Below, in pieces: positions 7,579 through 16,255 of a stretch of DNA of 61,782 nt. Each line of letters starts with the position of its first letter. Positions within the stretch are counted from its first letter, which is position 1. The position numbers and the translations under genes were made by a program. The stretch is taken from NCBI GenBank assembly GCA_937915865.1, contig CALGIG010000020.1:1-61782 (forward strand). The letters are read 5' to 3'. Origin of the DNA: an uncultured Prolixibacteraceae bacterium (GTDB taxonomy: Bacteria > Bacteroidota > Bacteroidia > Bacteroidales > Prolixibacteraceae). The notes below the pieces were generated by a model. It worked only from the letters and a program-made list of their open reading frames with translations, ran no database searches and was not told the origin of the DNA.

Positions 7579-8954
7579 GATTTTATTACTTTAGCTGTTA
7601 CAACTGTATTCCCATTAAAATCTTTAACATCGAATGTGTAGCCAATTTTGGTAATTGCGAAATCTAGCAATTGACTAAGATTAGGAGCACTATCTGGCGT
7701 TTCAATTATTTGCTTTCCTGTAATTAATTTGGATGCTCTTGAATTAAAGAAATCAACGAAGTCTTGAGCTTTTTCAATCAATAGTTTTTGTTTCTTCCTT
7801 ACTTTTTCATCAACTAGCTCCTCCAAGTAATCCTTTGCTTCATCCAAAATATTAGCCATTTCTTTTTTCGTCATATCTGGGTAGATTTTTTTAAGAGTAT
7901 CCCTTTTTTTATTAGGGTCATAACCTATTGGTAATGATAATGGGGTCGCTTGTGCTGTTAATTCAAATTCCTTATTTACCAACCGTTGTAAATGTGTTGA
8001 GTTAACAAAAATGTAAATAGTCGTTTTTGAATTTTGGGTAAACGGAACGAAGAAGAGAGGAGACGGGTTTCGCTGAATTTCCTCATCTTTACATTTGATG
8101 TTTATTGTCAAGTCTATAGAGGAATATACTTCTCCTTTTTTTCTATTAGCACTAGCTATCCACTTATAAGAAAAATTATCAGGTAACCCTAAGAATGCCC
8201 TTGCAAAAAACTTTGAATCAGAATCATCAGGCAATCCCAAAAACAATTCTTTAATTTTTCTTTTTTCCCATTTGTATTTGGTCGTATCTGAAATAAAAAG
8301 TTTTAATATTGAGTCTTTATATATTTTCGCTTGACTATAATTTATTCCAGATTTTAGCCATTTCCAGAAATAGTCAATAGTTGCAAAAATGTCTTCTTTT
8401 TTCCCAGAAGCTATCTCAATCCTAATCGTATTTGGCGGAACTAACTTGTCTTGTTTCGTGGTTACTACGTTCCCATTATATTCGATTGGATAAAAACATC
8501 CAAATCCTTTTGAACTACGAGTAGAGAAGTTGTTCAAAAGAAAGAACCTACAGACCCTTTCTTCATTTAAAAATGTTACAAGATCATGGTTAAAAGAAAA
8601 AATTATAACCTTGATTTTGTCCACAATTGAGTAATGTTTTACTGGAGCGTCTCCCATATTGCCGAAAAACAACGGATTAGAAGGTTTATCCTTATATTCA
8701 GGTGATTTTAAAAATTCAATTGATTGATTTGTAGGTATAAACTTTATCTTATAATCCAAAGCATCAGGTTTTCCTTCTCCGATTAACCATTCAGGATGAT
8801 CTTTTTTGAGCTTGTCAATTTCTCCAATTTCTTTAATAATGAACTTATCCAGCTTCGGTTTCACCTCGGTTGCCCGGAGAGTAGCCCCGGCCTGGTCGTG
8901 CTGGAAGTGGATCAGCGGGGTGTGTTGTTTTAATGTAAATTCGAGTTTGTACAT
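7575..8954 (-). CDS. cmr1: Type III-B RAMP protein Cmr1 (Cas7-like)
   Basis: 459 residues. Cmr1 sits at the crRNA 3' end of the Cmr complex. The first strand (MYKLEFTLKQHTPLIHF) is RAMP-like and is followed by GATLRATEVKPKL, where a classical Cmr1 has its LRGxLRFW block. Residues around 145-160 (NNFSTRSSKGFGCFYP) form the Gly-rich loop seen in Cmr1. The C-terminal half, after about residue 330, is lysine-rich and predicted helical. It is divergent from textbook Cmr1, so the assignment also uses gene order (cmr1-2-3-4-5-6). It overlaps cmr2 by 4 nt, a coupled arrangement. Confidence 0.82.
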   Translation of the reverse strand: MYKLEFTLKQHTPLIHFQHDQAGATLRATEVKPKLDKFIIKEIGEIDKLKKDHPEWLIGEGKPDALDYKIKFIPTNQSIEFLKSPEYKDKPSNPLFFGNMGDAPVKHYSIVDKIKVIIFSFNHDLVTFLNEERVCRFFLLNNFSTRSSKGFGCFYPIEYNGNVVTTKQDKLVPPNTIRIEIASGKKEDIFATIDYFWKWLKSGINYSQAKIYKDSILKLFISDTTKYKWEKRKIKELFLGLPDDSDSKFFARAFLGLPDNFSYKWIASANRKKGEVYSSIDLTINIKCKDEEIQRNPSPLFFVPFTQNSKTTIYIFVNSTHLQRLVNKEFELTAQATPLSLPIGYDPNKKRDTLKKIYPDMTKKEMANILDEAKDYLEELVDEKVRKKQKLLIEKAQDFVDFFNSRASKLITGKQIIETPDSAPNLSQLLDFAITKIGYTFDVKDFNGNTVVTAKVIKS

Positions 8955-8997
8955 ACGTATGTGGTTTTTATGGTGTTTGATTTGTAGTGGTTACGGA

Positions 8998-9028
8998 GAC
9001 CTTTAAGGTTTCAAAAACCTTAAAGGTC
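8998..9028. repeat. Perfect palindrome, 14-bp arms, copy 1
   Basis: The arm GACCTTTAAGGTTT, a 3-nt loop (CAA) and the exact complement AAACCTTAAAGGTC. A near-copy lies at 9679-9710, in the same orientation and with the same TGGTGC flank. On the transcribed minus strand no T-run follows, so it is not a canonical intrinsic terminator. It lies between the 126-residue gene and cmr1 and may affect readthrough or RNA stability. Confidence 0.85.
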
Positions 9029-9125
9029 TGGTGCAATTACAACCTGACAGTGTTTTATTTCCTTCGGAATCAGCGTATTTTTTCTGCAACTCTGGAAAGA
9101 ACTTCGGATGTTGTTTGGTTTTACG

Positions 9126-9506
9126 TCATTTCTTCTTCGTTTCCAATTTCTTCATCTTTAAATCAAGTTTTTGTTTTTGAATATCATATTTCATTGCCTC
9201 CAGCTTGTATTCATGGTGCCTTTCTTCAAGATGTTTTTCTATCTCTTCTTTTTTTTCCAATTTTTCTATTTCCATTTGCTGCTTGAATAAGCTGTTGACC
9301 ATGTTCAAATAGTAATGGTGAATAATCCAAACAGCAAGAAGAACCAGCAATGTTGTTAATACCAAATAGGCTATTCTCCACCAACTATATGGGGATTCGA
9401 AAACTTTGCAGCAAAGGTTAGTCATTAAGGAAATCACAAGGATGAATAAGGGTAGGGAGATGATTCCAAAACCAATCCATTTTAATCTGTTGTTTTGTTT
9501 TTTCAT
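9126..9506 (-). CDS. Small two-helix membrane protein with C-terminal coiled coil
   Basis: 126 residues. There are two clear transmembrane stretches, about residues 10-32 (IGFGIISLPLFILVISLM) and 43-66 (WWRIAYLVLTTLLVLLAVWI). From residue 72 to the end follows a highly charged helix rich in Lys and Glu with heptad-like spacing, predicted as a cytoplasmic coiled coil. It was not recognised as any named family. It lies between the CorA-type fusion gene and cmr1 on the same strand, which suggests an accessory of the membrane effector. It is also bracketed by two copies of a palindromic repeat (8998-9028, 9679-9710), so it could be an inserted cassette. Function unknown. Confidence 0.7.
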   Translation of the reverse strand: MKKQNNRLKWIGFGIISLPLFILVISLMTNLCCKVFESPYSWWRIAYLVLTTLLVLLAVWIIHHYYLNMVNSLFKQQMEIEKLEKKEEIEKHLEERHHEYKLEAMKYDIQKQKLDLKMKKLETKKK

Positions 9507-9678
9507 TGGTTTATATTTTCAAAGTTGATTGTATTTTTTCGTATTATCTATTGTTTTTCAATTAATTACCTGACGGATGGAATAGCCATAAATAGTCATT
9601 CCCGGCTTATATAAGCTTTAGCTCTTATGGCAATTTCATTGGTTTGTTTTTTATTATTGTAAGTTGTTGTCCATCGAA

Positions 9679-9710
9679 AGACCTTTAATGTTTCAAAACC
9701 TTAAAGGTCT
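9679..9710. repeat. Imperfect palindrome, copy 2
   Basis: AGACCTTTAATGTTT pairs with AAACCTTAAAGGTCT with one mismatch and a 2-nt loop. It is the second copy of the element at 8998-9028 and shares the TGGTGC flank. It starts 8 nt past the stop codon of the CorA-type gene in the transcribed direction, a position where it could end or stabilise that message, but no T-run follows. Confidence 0.85.
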
Positions 9711-9717
9711 GGTGCTG

Positions 9718-12075
9718 TTATTTTCGTTTCTTCGTTTTAAAAATGATCCCAAACTTTCCAATCCAATCAATTAGCACAACGCTGACAAACGAAAGGAGAA
9801 CGATAAGGCCAATGCTAATCCAGAATGGCCAGTAAGCCTTCCCGTTTACAATAAAATCAGGCAGATGGTCGAAGTCGGGCATAGTGTTGATGCCAAACAG
9901 TCCCACTAAAAATGTAGCAGGCAAAAAGATAGCTCCCAGTATGGTAATTTTGGTTATGCGCCGATCCTGTTCCTTTTGTTCCAATAAATTGGCATAGTTG
10001 TGTAATTCCTCAATTTCGCCATCCAGGTCTTTCACCTGTTCGGCAATCATCATTTTTTCCTGGATCATGTTGTACAGTTCAATGCCCTGCTCTTGAGCTG
10101 TTACCTCGCGGAAATAAACCTGGTTCACGAAACGGATATATGCTTTGTATAATCCGCTGATATCTTCACTAATATTTTTCGATTTCTCGTCTTTGAGTTT
10201 ACTTAACCGGGTTACCTCGTCGGAGAACTTCAGTATGGACGCCCGTTGGATCAGCGAGAGTTCAACCATTCGGGTATAGATGGTTCGGAAATGAGTTAAT
10301 AGAAACCCGGGGTATAAACCTGTTAAATACACAAAAGAATAACGAGATATACCGTGCAAACTACCCCAATTAGTCCATCGAAAATAAGTATGATCATTTA
10401 CCAGTCGATTCAGCATTTTTTTGTTTTGGCACATAGGGTCTTCACCGCTATCAACAAAAAGAAAACGGTACCAGTTGTTTTTAAACCTTTCGGTATTCAG
10501 CCATTTTTCTTTGATTGTTTCACTCATCTTATAGTTTCCGTACCAGCATAATACGTGCATCCGGTCGTCGGTAACAGGACTGACATCCAAATTTTCGTTG
10601 AAATCTTTAATCAACGAGTCAATAAAGCGGGCAGCTTTCCAGTCGGTCTTTTCGGTACAATTCGAAAAGTCTTCAAAATAGCGGTGTTCACTTCCTTTCA
10701 ATCCGGTAATAGCTATATGGTTAGCCAACTCTTCTTTTTTCGATGCAATTACTCCGTTGGGGAACCCCAGAAATGGAGGAAGAATTCTGCGCCCATACTG
10801 GTTTATGCGAAGAATATCTTCAAAATCGGGATAGTCGTGGTTTTCGAGATAGAACACGAGCGAACCTGTTCCGGTAGAATAAAGGTTTAACCCGATCGAT
10901 ACCAGCTTAAGCCGGTATCGGTTTGATCCTTTTGCTATGACGTCTATTTCATAAACCAGTTCACAGCTTTGGTAGGCTTCTTCCCGTTCATAGTGCAAAA
11001 CCACGGGGTCTTCTCTTTTCCCATTATCGTATAGTACAGGGTGAACAAATTTGTAAAAGAAGTTTTTCTCGTTGTACAGTTCGGTTGCATACTTTGCCGT
11101 ACGCGGATTCGGTAGGTTTATCCAGTTGGAATCGTCTTTTATTTTAATTTTGGTCAAATCAAACCGTTCTGAAAAAGGTTTCCCCTCTGCTTTGGTGTTT
11201 TCCCATTTGAAAGGGAATATAAAAATGTGGTAGCTATACAAAGGTTTCGTTTCTGGAGGTACTTGAATTTTTGTTGTCTGCTGATCGTATTCCGGATCTG
11301 TGATATTTGTTTCCGGATTTAATACCTCCACAACCTTTTTACGAGCAGCCTTGCTTCCTCCCAATGCGGCAATTCCCTGGTCAGTTAAACCAAAATAGCC
11401 ATCACCTGTTCCGCCGAAATATGCTTTTTTTTCTTTGATCAATTTGTTAAAGCTTTCAATTAAAAGTTTTGTACCTTCTCCATAAAAGCTTAATTCATCT
11501 TTTGTATATATTAATAGTCGTTTATACGGATATAATCGGTCGGTAATAGTCGAAAACCGAGACGTGAGCGATTTGACAGTGATGATTCCATCTTTTTCTT
11601 TCAGATTTTTTTTGATTGATTTTTTCCCCAACCGCTCATCCACTTCAGTCACCCCCTGTGCTTCACAATCACGTCGACGGATTTCGGCAATTTCTTCGGA
11701 TGTTGCTCCAAAAGCTTTCATCGCCATAATAAACCCTTTATCGTTGGCAGCTATCAACTGCTGTTCTCGGGTCAATTCAATTCTCAACAGTTCAGCCACC
11801 TGTTCGAGCGACGACGGCTTATCGGAATTCTCGTTATGATGGTCGATACTAATGTAGTGAGGAGGAGGAGCAATATCCTGAATGAGTTCAATTCCAACAA
11901 AAGTCTGTTCATCGTTAAATCGGTTTTGATATGCACTGAGCTTAGCTCCCCATTGAAGATTATGGTCGGCAATGCTTTCAGTTTCATCAAAGCCATTCTC
12001 GATAAGCAATTGCTTTATCGTCGTCATTTCCAAATCGTGTCCTCCAAGTAGGAAAACATAAGGGGTGTGGTCCAT
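9718..12075 (-). CDS. DHH/DHHA1 phosphodiesterase-CorA channel fusion, CRISPR-associated
   Basis: 785 residues, far longer than ordinary CorA (about 320-360). Residues 1-250 look like a DHH-DHHA1 phosphoesterase. Motif I is GGHDLE (H13, D14, E16), E63 sits where motif II has Asp, SIDHH gives D78-H79-H80, and AAND gives D112. A Gly-rich GGTGDG at 221-226 resembles the DHHA1 substrate loop. Residues 270-700 are a soluble domain beginning with YHIFIFPFKW and ending in long helices. Two transmembrane helices lie near 709-727 and 750-772, with GIN at 728-730 where Mg channels have GMN, then a basic tail. By analogy with the Bacteroides fragilis type III-B system (CorA plus the separate phosphodiesterase NrN, messenger SAM-AMP), this protein would hold both the membrane effector and the enzyme that destroys the messenger. 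It is the first gene of the operon. The CorA-type end is secure, the DHH call is good, and activity is inferred. Confidence 0.82.
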   Translation of the reverse strand: MDHTPYVFLLGGHDLEMTTIKQLLIENGFDETESIADHNLQWGAKLSAYQNRFNDEQTFVGIELIQDIAPPPHYISIDHHNENSDKPSSLEQVAELLRIELTREQQLIAANDKGFIMAMKAFGATSEEIAEIRRRDCEAQGVTEVDERLGKKSIKKNLKEKDGIITVKSLTSRFSTITDRLYPYKRLLIYTKDELSFYGEGTKLLIESFNKLIKEKKAYFGGTGDGYFGLTDQGIAALGGSKAARKKVVEVLNPETNITDPEYDQQTTKIQVPPETKPLYSYHIFIFPFKWENTKAEGKPFSERFDLTKIKIKDDSNWINLPNPRTAKYATELYNEKNFFYKFVHPVLYDNGKREDPVVLHYEREEAYQSCELVYEIDVIAKGSNRYRLKLVSIGLNLYSTGTGSLVFYLENHDYPDFEDILRINQYGRRILPPFLGFPNGVIASKKEELANHIAITGLKGSEHRYFEDFSNCTEKTDWKAARFIDSLIKDFNENLDVSPVTDDRMHVLCWYGNYKMSETIKEKWLNTERFKNNWYRFLFVDSGEDPMCQNKKMLNRLVNDHTYFRWTNWGSLHGISRYSFVYLTGLYPGFLLTHFRTIYTRMVELSLIQRASILKFSDEVTRLSKLKDEKSKNISEDISGLYKAYIRFVNQVYFREVTAQEQGIELYNMIQEKMMIAEQVKDLDGEIEELHNYANLLEQKEQDRRITKITILGAIFLPATFLVGLFGINTMPDFDHLPDFIVNGKAYWPFWISIGLIVLLSFVSVVLIDWIGKFGIIFKTKKRK

Positions 12076-12300
12076 AAATGAGTTATAATCGTTAATAAAA
12101 AGGAAGGCTATTATGGCGTTCGCACAGAATCAATCAGTATAATAAACCTGTTATTAAATTTATGACAATTGAATGATATTATTTATATCAGTTGCTGAAA
12201 AAGGTTGAAGAATTTTTGCTGCCGGGTATAGCAGCAGGTACTGATAATATTTGGGCTAGAAAAACGGTGAAGTACTAACGTAGTACGAGTTGCGGGCTCT

Positions 12301-12350
12301 GGGTTACGGGTTGCGGGTTATCTTTACCTGTAATTTGCATCTCGTAACCC
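12301..12350. repeat. Inverted repeat downstream of the PEP-binding gene
   Basis: GGGTTACG at 12301-12308 pairs with CGTAACCC at 12343-12350. The intervening DNA holds further GGGTT-rich repeats. It starts just past the stop codon of the 994-residue gene in its transcribed direction and could act as a terminator or be a REP-like element. The remaining gap to 12075 has no recognisable gene, and I found no clear promoter for the CRISPR operon there. Confidence 0.45.
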
Positions 12351-12358
12351 TCAACAAT

Positions 12359-15343
12359 TTATTCTTCCACCGCAATTATAGCCTTACGGTTTTTCCCGTC
12401 CATCATAATATTCAATGGTTTGGCAAACGATATGTGTTTTATAAATTGACTTTGTTCAATTACCGGTTGTTGTTTTAATAATGCGATGTTTATGGTCGAA
12501 TCGCCTGAGTTGTGTGGAATAGTAAAATAACCCACATTCATTGAAGTTACGTTGTGGAAGAAATGTGAACCTAATGAACCATCCAGCGGAAAATCATTCA
12601 ATCCCATTTCAACAATTACACGTGCCCGCGAGATATTCGACCATGTTACCGGTATCCCGGTGAACGGGTCGCGGGTTCCCCAGCGTCCGGGGCCAATTAA
12701 AATATAGTCTTTGTTTTGTATGTCGAGTTTGCGGTTAAACTGGCTAATTTCAATAGCCATTTCGCGGGTTTTCATTTTATCAAAAATGTCAGGGTCGACA
12801 AATATAATGTCAGTAATATTCCTAATAATCCCATTGCCCATTCCCCGATGGGCTGACATGATTGTTTTTTCAGGATTGGCTTGACAAATATTGACCATAA
12901 ATTGTTCTTCGCGTCTGATTAAGGGTTTTATCTGGAGTAAGTAAAACGTTGGTAAATGATTTTCGCCTTTCTCCAAATCTACAGCATATTCAATTTCAAC
13001 TGGCGACCCCATAGCTTCACGGAAAAGTTTCAGAAGTACAGATAATGTATCGGCTAATGGGATTTGATTGTATTTAAGTATGTTGGCGAAGTCTATAATA
13101 CGAAGTCCTGGAATGTCAATTCCAGGAACGAGACAATCGTTCTCATTATCGTAAACCGAAGCACAATGTTGAAGTACTCCATCTTTTTCAGTTGCTGAGA
13201 CTTTCATTTTTTTGATAGCTGCATTTTCGCCACCATTCTCAAGGTCGAATTGTGTATGGTCCATATCAATGGCATAAAATTCCTTTTGCGTGTCGCGAAC
13301 AAGGTCGTGAACGCCAACTGTATTAATTTCGGGGTATTTAGGGCAGAAACGGTAAGCTTTCTCTCCTCCAACAACATACATTCCCAAACCTATTGCGGCA
13401 ACAGCAAAACCATCTTCAGGTTCCATATACGAAACAGGATAAAAGTTATACGATTGCGCTACGCCACTTATTGATGGGTAATAATGGTCATTGTATTGAT
13501 GTCCGACAACTTCCTGTATAATGACAGCCATTTTTTCTTCTTCAATTTTGTAGTTTACCGCATCGAAGTACGACATGGCCGATTCGGTAAAAATACTGGC
13601 ATATACCAGCTTGATTGCAGTTTCGAGCTGCTGGTAGCGAACACGGATATCCGGATGGTTGTTGGGTATCAGGTAAGTGGCGTAAACTCCAGAAAAGGGT
13701 TGCATAAGCGAATCTTCAAACAAGCCGGAAGAGCGGATGGCTAATGGTTTGTTCATGTTTTCGAGGTAACAGTACAGGCGCTCCTGAAGTTCTTCGCTAA
13801 ACTGCGACTCAAGAAAAATGGTTTTAGTTCGTTCGTAATCATTGCTCGAATAAATTTCCTCGAATAAATTGTTGTTTTCCAGAAATTTGTCGAATTCGCC
13901 AGATCCGATTACTGCTGTAGCCGGAATCCTGATATTCATTTCGGGAATTATATGCGAGAAGTTGATATTCTCCAGAAAATTGCACATGAATGCCATTCCA
14001 CGTCCTTTACCGCCCATAGAGCCTTTACCCAAACGGACAATAAAGCGGTTTTCGGTGACCAAAGTGGGATCAAGATCGATGATTGTTCCCCGGAGTTTTT
14101 GTATGTTGACCTTTTCAAATACTTCAAGGCAAAACTTGCGCAGTTCGTTCGAGTTTTTAAAATCTTCGAATCGTTTGGGTAGCAATTGTTCTGCTATGTT
14201 TATTTCGCCACGGGCCATTAACCAGGTTGAAAACGAATTGCGTTGCCCATGATAGGCCAAAGCCGATTCGGGTACAATACGAAACATCTCCTGGAATTCA
14301 ACCATGTTGTGGGCAATCATAATAGGGTTTCCATCAATGTCCTTGAAAACAAAATTGCCAAAACCAAGCCGTTTGTAGATGTAGTTGTGGATGTCGAGCG
14401 CCAGACTTTCGGAATTTTTATTGATGAAATCGGCGCCAATATTGATGGCTCGCTGTGCATTATTTACATCATGACTTTGCAACAAAACCGGGATCGGAAA
14501 CTTTAGTATTGAGTTTACATAGCGAAGTAAATCAACACCGGCTTCATCATCTTCAATTTCGTTTCTCGGGAATTTTACATCAGAAATAACAGAAAGAAGA
14601 TATTTTTTGTATTTGTTAATAGCCACAACAGCTTCCTCGTAAGTACTTACCAGGATCACCTTGGGCCGGGCGCGTAATTTCATTATTTTGTGTAATTCGT
14701 CGGCCGATTTGTCCTCAACCAGGTTTTGGGTTTGCGTCATGATATTGGTGTACAGCATGGGCAAATACCTCGAATAATATTGAATTGAATCTTCGACCAA
14801 AAGAATAACCCTAACATTTCCATTCTTGGTATCGGCCTCTACATTCATTTTATCTTCAATATACTTAATCATTGCAAGAAAAACGTTCGAGTTTCCGTTC
14901 CAGACAAATACACGGTCAATCGATTCAATTTTAGTTTTGGAAGCCTGAAAATACCGCAGATCGCCATTATTGTTTACCAACAACAAAATAGGAATGTGTG
15001 GTTTTATTTGGTAAATAGCATTGGCAGCAAGGATTGGGATACTTTTATCAACTCCAACCATAATAATTACAAGTTCAAAATCGCGCGATCTAACCATTCT
15101 AAGCGCTTCTTTTTCAGTATTTACACTGGTGAACCTAGGGTAAGTGTAGAGATTGAGCTGCAAAAATTCACCAAAAATTTTATCGGTAAACTGACCTTCG
15201 CGGACAATCGAATAACTGTCGTACAAAGTAGCTAGAAGCAATACCTCCTTTACTTTGTAAGGCATCAAGTCCTGAAAAATATCACGGTCGGTTTTTTTAA
15301 GTTTATAGACCGATGTCAACGAAATTGAATCAATGTTCTCCAT
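12359..15343 (-). CDS. PEP/pyruvate-binding protein with receiver-like domains
   Basis: 994 residues, cytoplasmic. Residues 30-165 and 177-325 have the alternating hydrophobic strand pattern of response-regulator receivers (VILLVEDSIQYY near 178). Residues from about 430 hold the ATP-grasp-like PEP/pyruvate-binding domain of pyruvate phosphate dikinase and PEP synthase. Its signature is GKGSMGGKGRG at 439-449, followed by KPLAIRSSGLFEDSLMQPFS. The phosphohistidine swivel domain and PEP-binding barrel of full PEP synthase are not seen. It is therefore better described as a PEP synthase-like, possibly regulatory, protein than as the metabolic enzyme. Similar proteins are common in Bacteroidota. 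It is transcribed away from the DUF1080 gene at 15480. The reaction is uncertain. Confidence 0.75.
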   Translation of the reverse strand: MENIDSISLTSVYKLKKTDRDIFQDLMPYKVKEVLLLATLYDSYSIVREGQFTDKIFGEFLQLNLYTYPRFTSVNTEKEALRMVRSRDFELVIIMVGVDKSIPILAANAIYQIKPHIPILLLVNNNGDLRYFQASKTKIESIDRVFVWNGNSNVFLAMIKYIEDKMNVEADTKNGNVRVILLVEDSIQYYSRYLPMLYTNIMTQTQNLVEDKSADELHKIMKLRARPKVILVSTYEEAVVAINKYKKYLLSVISDVKFPRNEIEDDEAGVDLLRYVNSILKFPIPVLLQSHDVNNAQRAINIGADFINKNSESLALDIHNYIYKRLGFGNFVFKDIDGNPIMIAHNMVEFQEMFRIVPESALAYHGQRNSFSTWLMARGEINIAEQLLPKRFEDFKNSNELRKFCLEVFEKVNIQKLRGTIIDLDPTLVTENRFIVRLGKGSMGGKGRGMAFMCNFLENINFSHIIPEMNIRIPATAVIGSGEFDKFLENNNLFEEIYSSNDYERTKTIFLESQFSEELQERLYCYLENMNKPLAIRSSGLFEDSLMQPFSGVYATYLIPNNHPDIRVRYQQLETAIKLVYASIFTESAMSYFDAVNYKIEEEKMAVIIQEVVGHQYNDHYYPSISGVAQSYNFYPVSYMEPEDGFAVAAIGLGMYVVGGEKAYRFCPKYPEINTVGVHDLVRDTQKEFYAIDMDHTQFDLENGGENAAIKKMKVSATEKDGVLQHCASVYDNENDCLVPGIDIPGLRIIDFANILKYNQIPLADTLSVLLKLFREAMGSPVEIEYAVDLEKGENHLPTFYLLQIKPLIRREEQFMVNICQANPEKTIMSAHRGMGNGIIRNITDIIFVDPDIFDKMKTREMAIEISQFNRKLDIQNKDYILIGPGRWGTRDPFTGIPVTWSNISRARVIVEMGLNDFPLDGSLGSHFFHNVTSMNVGYFTIPHNSGDSTINIALLKQQPVIEQSQFIKHISFAKPLNIMMDGKNRKAIIAVEE

Positions 15344-15479
15344 TTTCGAAAGCTAAAAAGTTATTTTCCCCTTTTGGGAAATAGAATTGAAAAGTATAAA
15401 AAAACAACAGGCCAAAACATGAGCAAAAGATGTTTAAAAAACTTTTACTTTTAACCTGTAGAAATTTAAACCTAAAACG

Positions 15480-16118
15480 ATGAAAACTTTCTTTATTTCG
15501 CTGTTAATGCTTGTCGCAATATCTGGTTTTGCCAAAAAGAAACAAGTGCTTTTTAATGGTAATAACTTAAATGGCTGGTATGCTTATGTCAATGATCCTA
15601 AAATTGATCTGAATAAATATTTCTATGTGAAAGATGGTGTTATTGAAACTGTTGGGATTCCTGTTGGCTATCTTAGAACTAAAAAAGAATTTTCGAATTA
15701 CCGGTTGCATGTCGAATGGCGGTATCCAGAAAATGAAGTAAATAGTGGTATTATGTTGCATGTAACAGGTCCCGACAAAATTTGGGTAACTCATTATCAA
15801 GCCAACTTAAAGCATAATAATGTTGGTGATTTTGTGGTTCATGGAGTAGGACAGAAGGCAACTATTTCGGGGAAGGAATATGTTTCTACCGAGAAAGAAA
15901 AACCGGTAATCGCCAAGATGAATCCGTCAAACGAAAAACCTGCCGGCGAATGGAATAGCTATGATATTGTTTGCAAAGGAAACACTATTGAAGTAAAAGT
16001 GAACGGAGTACTTCAAAATACAGCTACAAATTGCTCGTTGACCAAAGGAGCAATTGCTTTACAGGCCGAGGGTTGTAAAATACAATTTCGCAATATTTGG
16101 ATTGAAACGATTAAATAA
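15480..16118 (+). CDS. Secreted DUF1080 (3-keto-disaccharide hydrolase-type) protein
   Basis: 212 residues with an N-terminal signal peptide (ISLLMLVAISGFA). The mature part is one concanavalin-like DUF1080 domain, recognised by LFNGNNLNGWYAYV near residue 25, YRLHVEWRYPENEVNSGIML in the middle, and a C-terminal IQFRNIWIE strand. Some family members hydrolyse 3-keto-glycosides and others have no assigned activity. It precedes the first sigma/FecR/SusCD cluster in the same orientation but is separated by 137 nt containing a candidate promoter. A second DUF1080 protein lies at 47320. Confidence 0.85.
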   Translation: MKTFFISLLMLVAISGFAKKKQVLFNGNNLNGWYAYVNDPKIDLNKYFYVKDGVIETVGIPVGYLRTKKEFSNYRLHVEWRYPENEVNSGIMLHVTGPDKIWVTHYQANLKHNNVGDFVVHGVGQKATISGKEYVSTEKEKPVIAKMNPSNEKPAGEWNSYDIVCKGNTIEVKVNGVLQNTATNCSLTKGAIALQAEGCKIQFRNIWIETIK

Positions 16119-16221
16119 AGGACTGATATTAATGGATGTATAAATTTATTGATAATCAGTATGATATTGTTTTTTAATCCATTATTAATTTTTTTGATTT
16201 ACAAAAGGAGGCGTTAATTGA

Positions 16222-16229
16222 TATTTTTG
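16222..16229 (+). promoter_or_regulatory. Candidate -7 box of the first ECF sigma gene
   Basis: TATTTTTG fits the Bacteroidota housekeeping -7 consensus TAnnTTTG and lies 27 nt upstream of the ATG at 16256. A TTTG lies further upstream at somewhat longer than ideal spacing, so only the -7 part is convincing. Confidence 0.45.
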
Positions 16230-16255
16230 AAGCACTATTAACGATCTCTTTTTGT

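Noticed and set aside
8998..9710. Canonical intrinsic terminators at the two palindromes
   Set aside because: No T-run follows either palindrome on the transcribed strand.
9718..12075. Ordinary magnesium transporter CorA
   Set aside because: The protein is over twice as long, has GIN in place of GMN, carries a DHH-like N-terminus, and lies directly upstream of the cmr genes.
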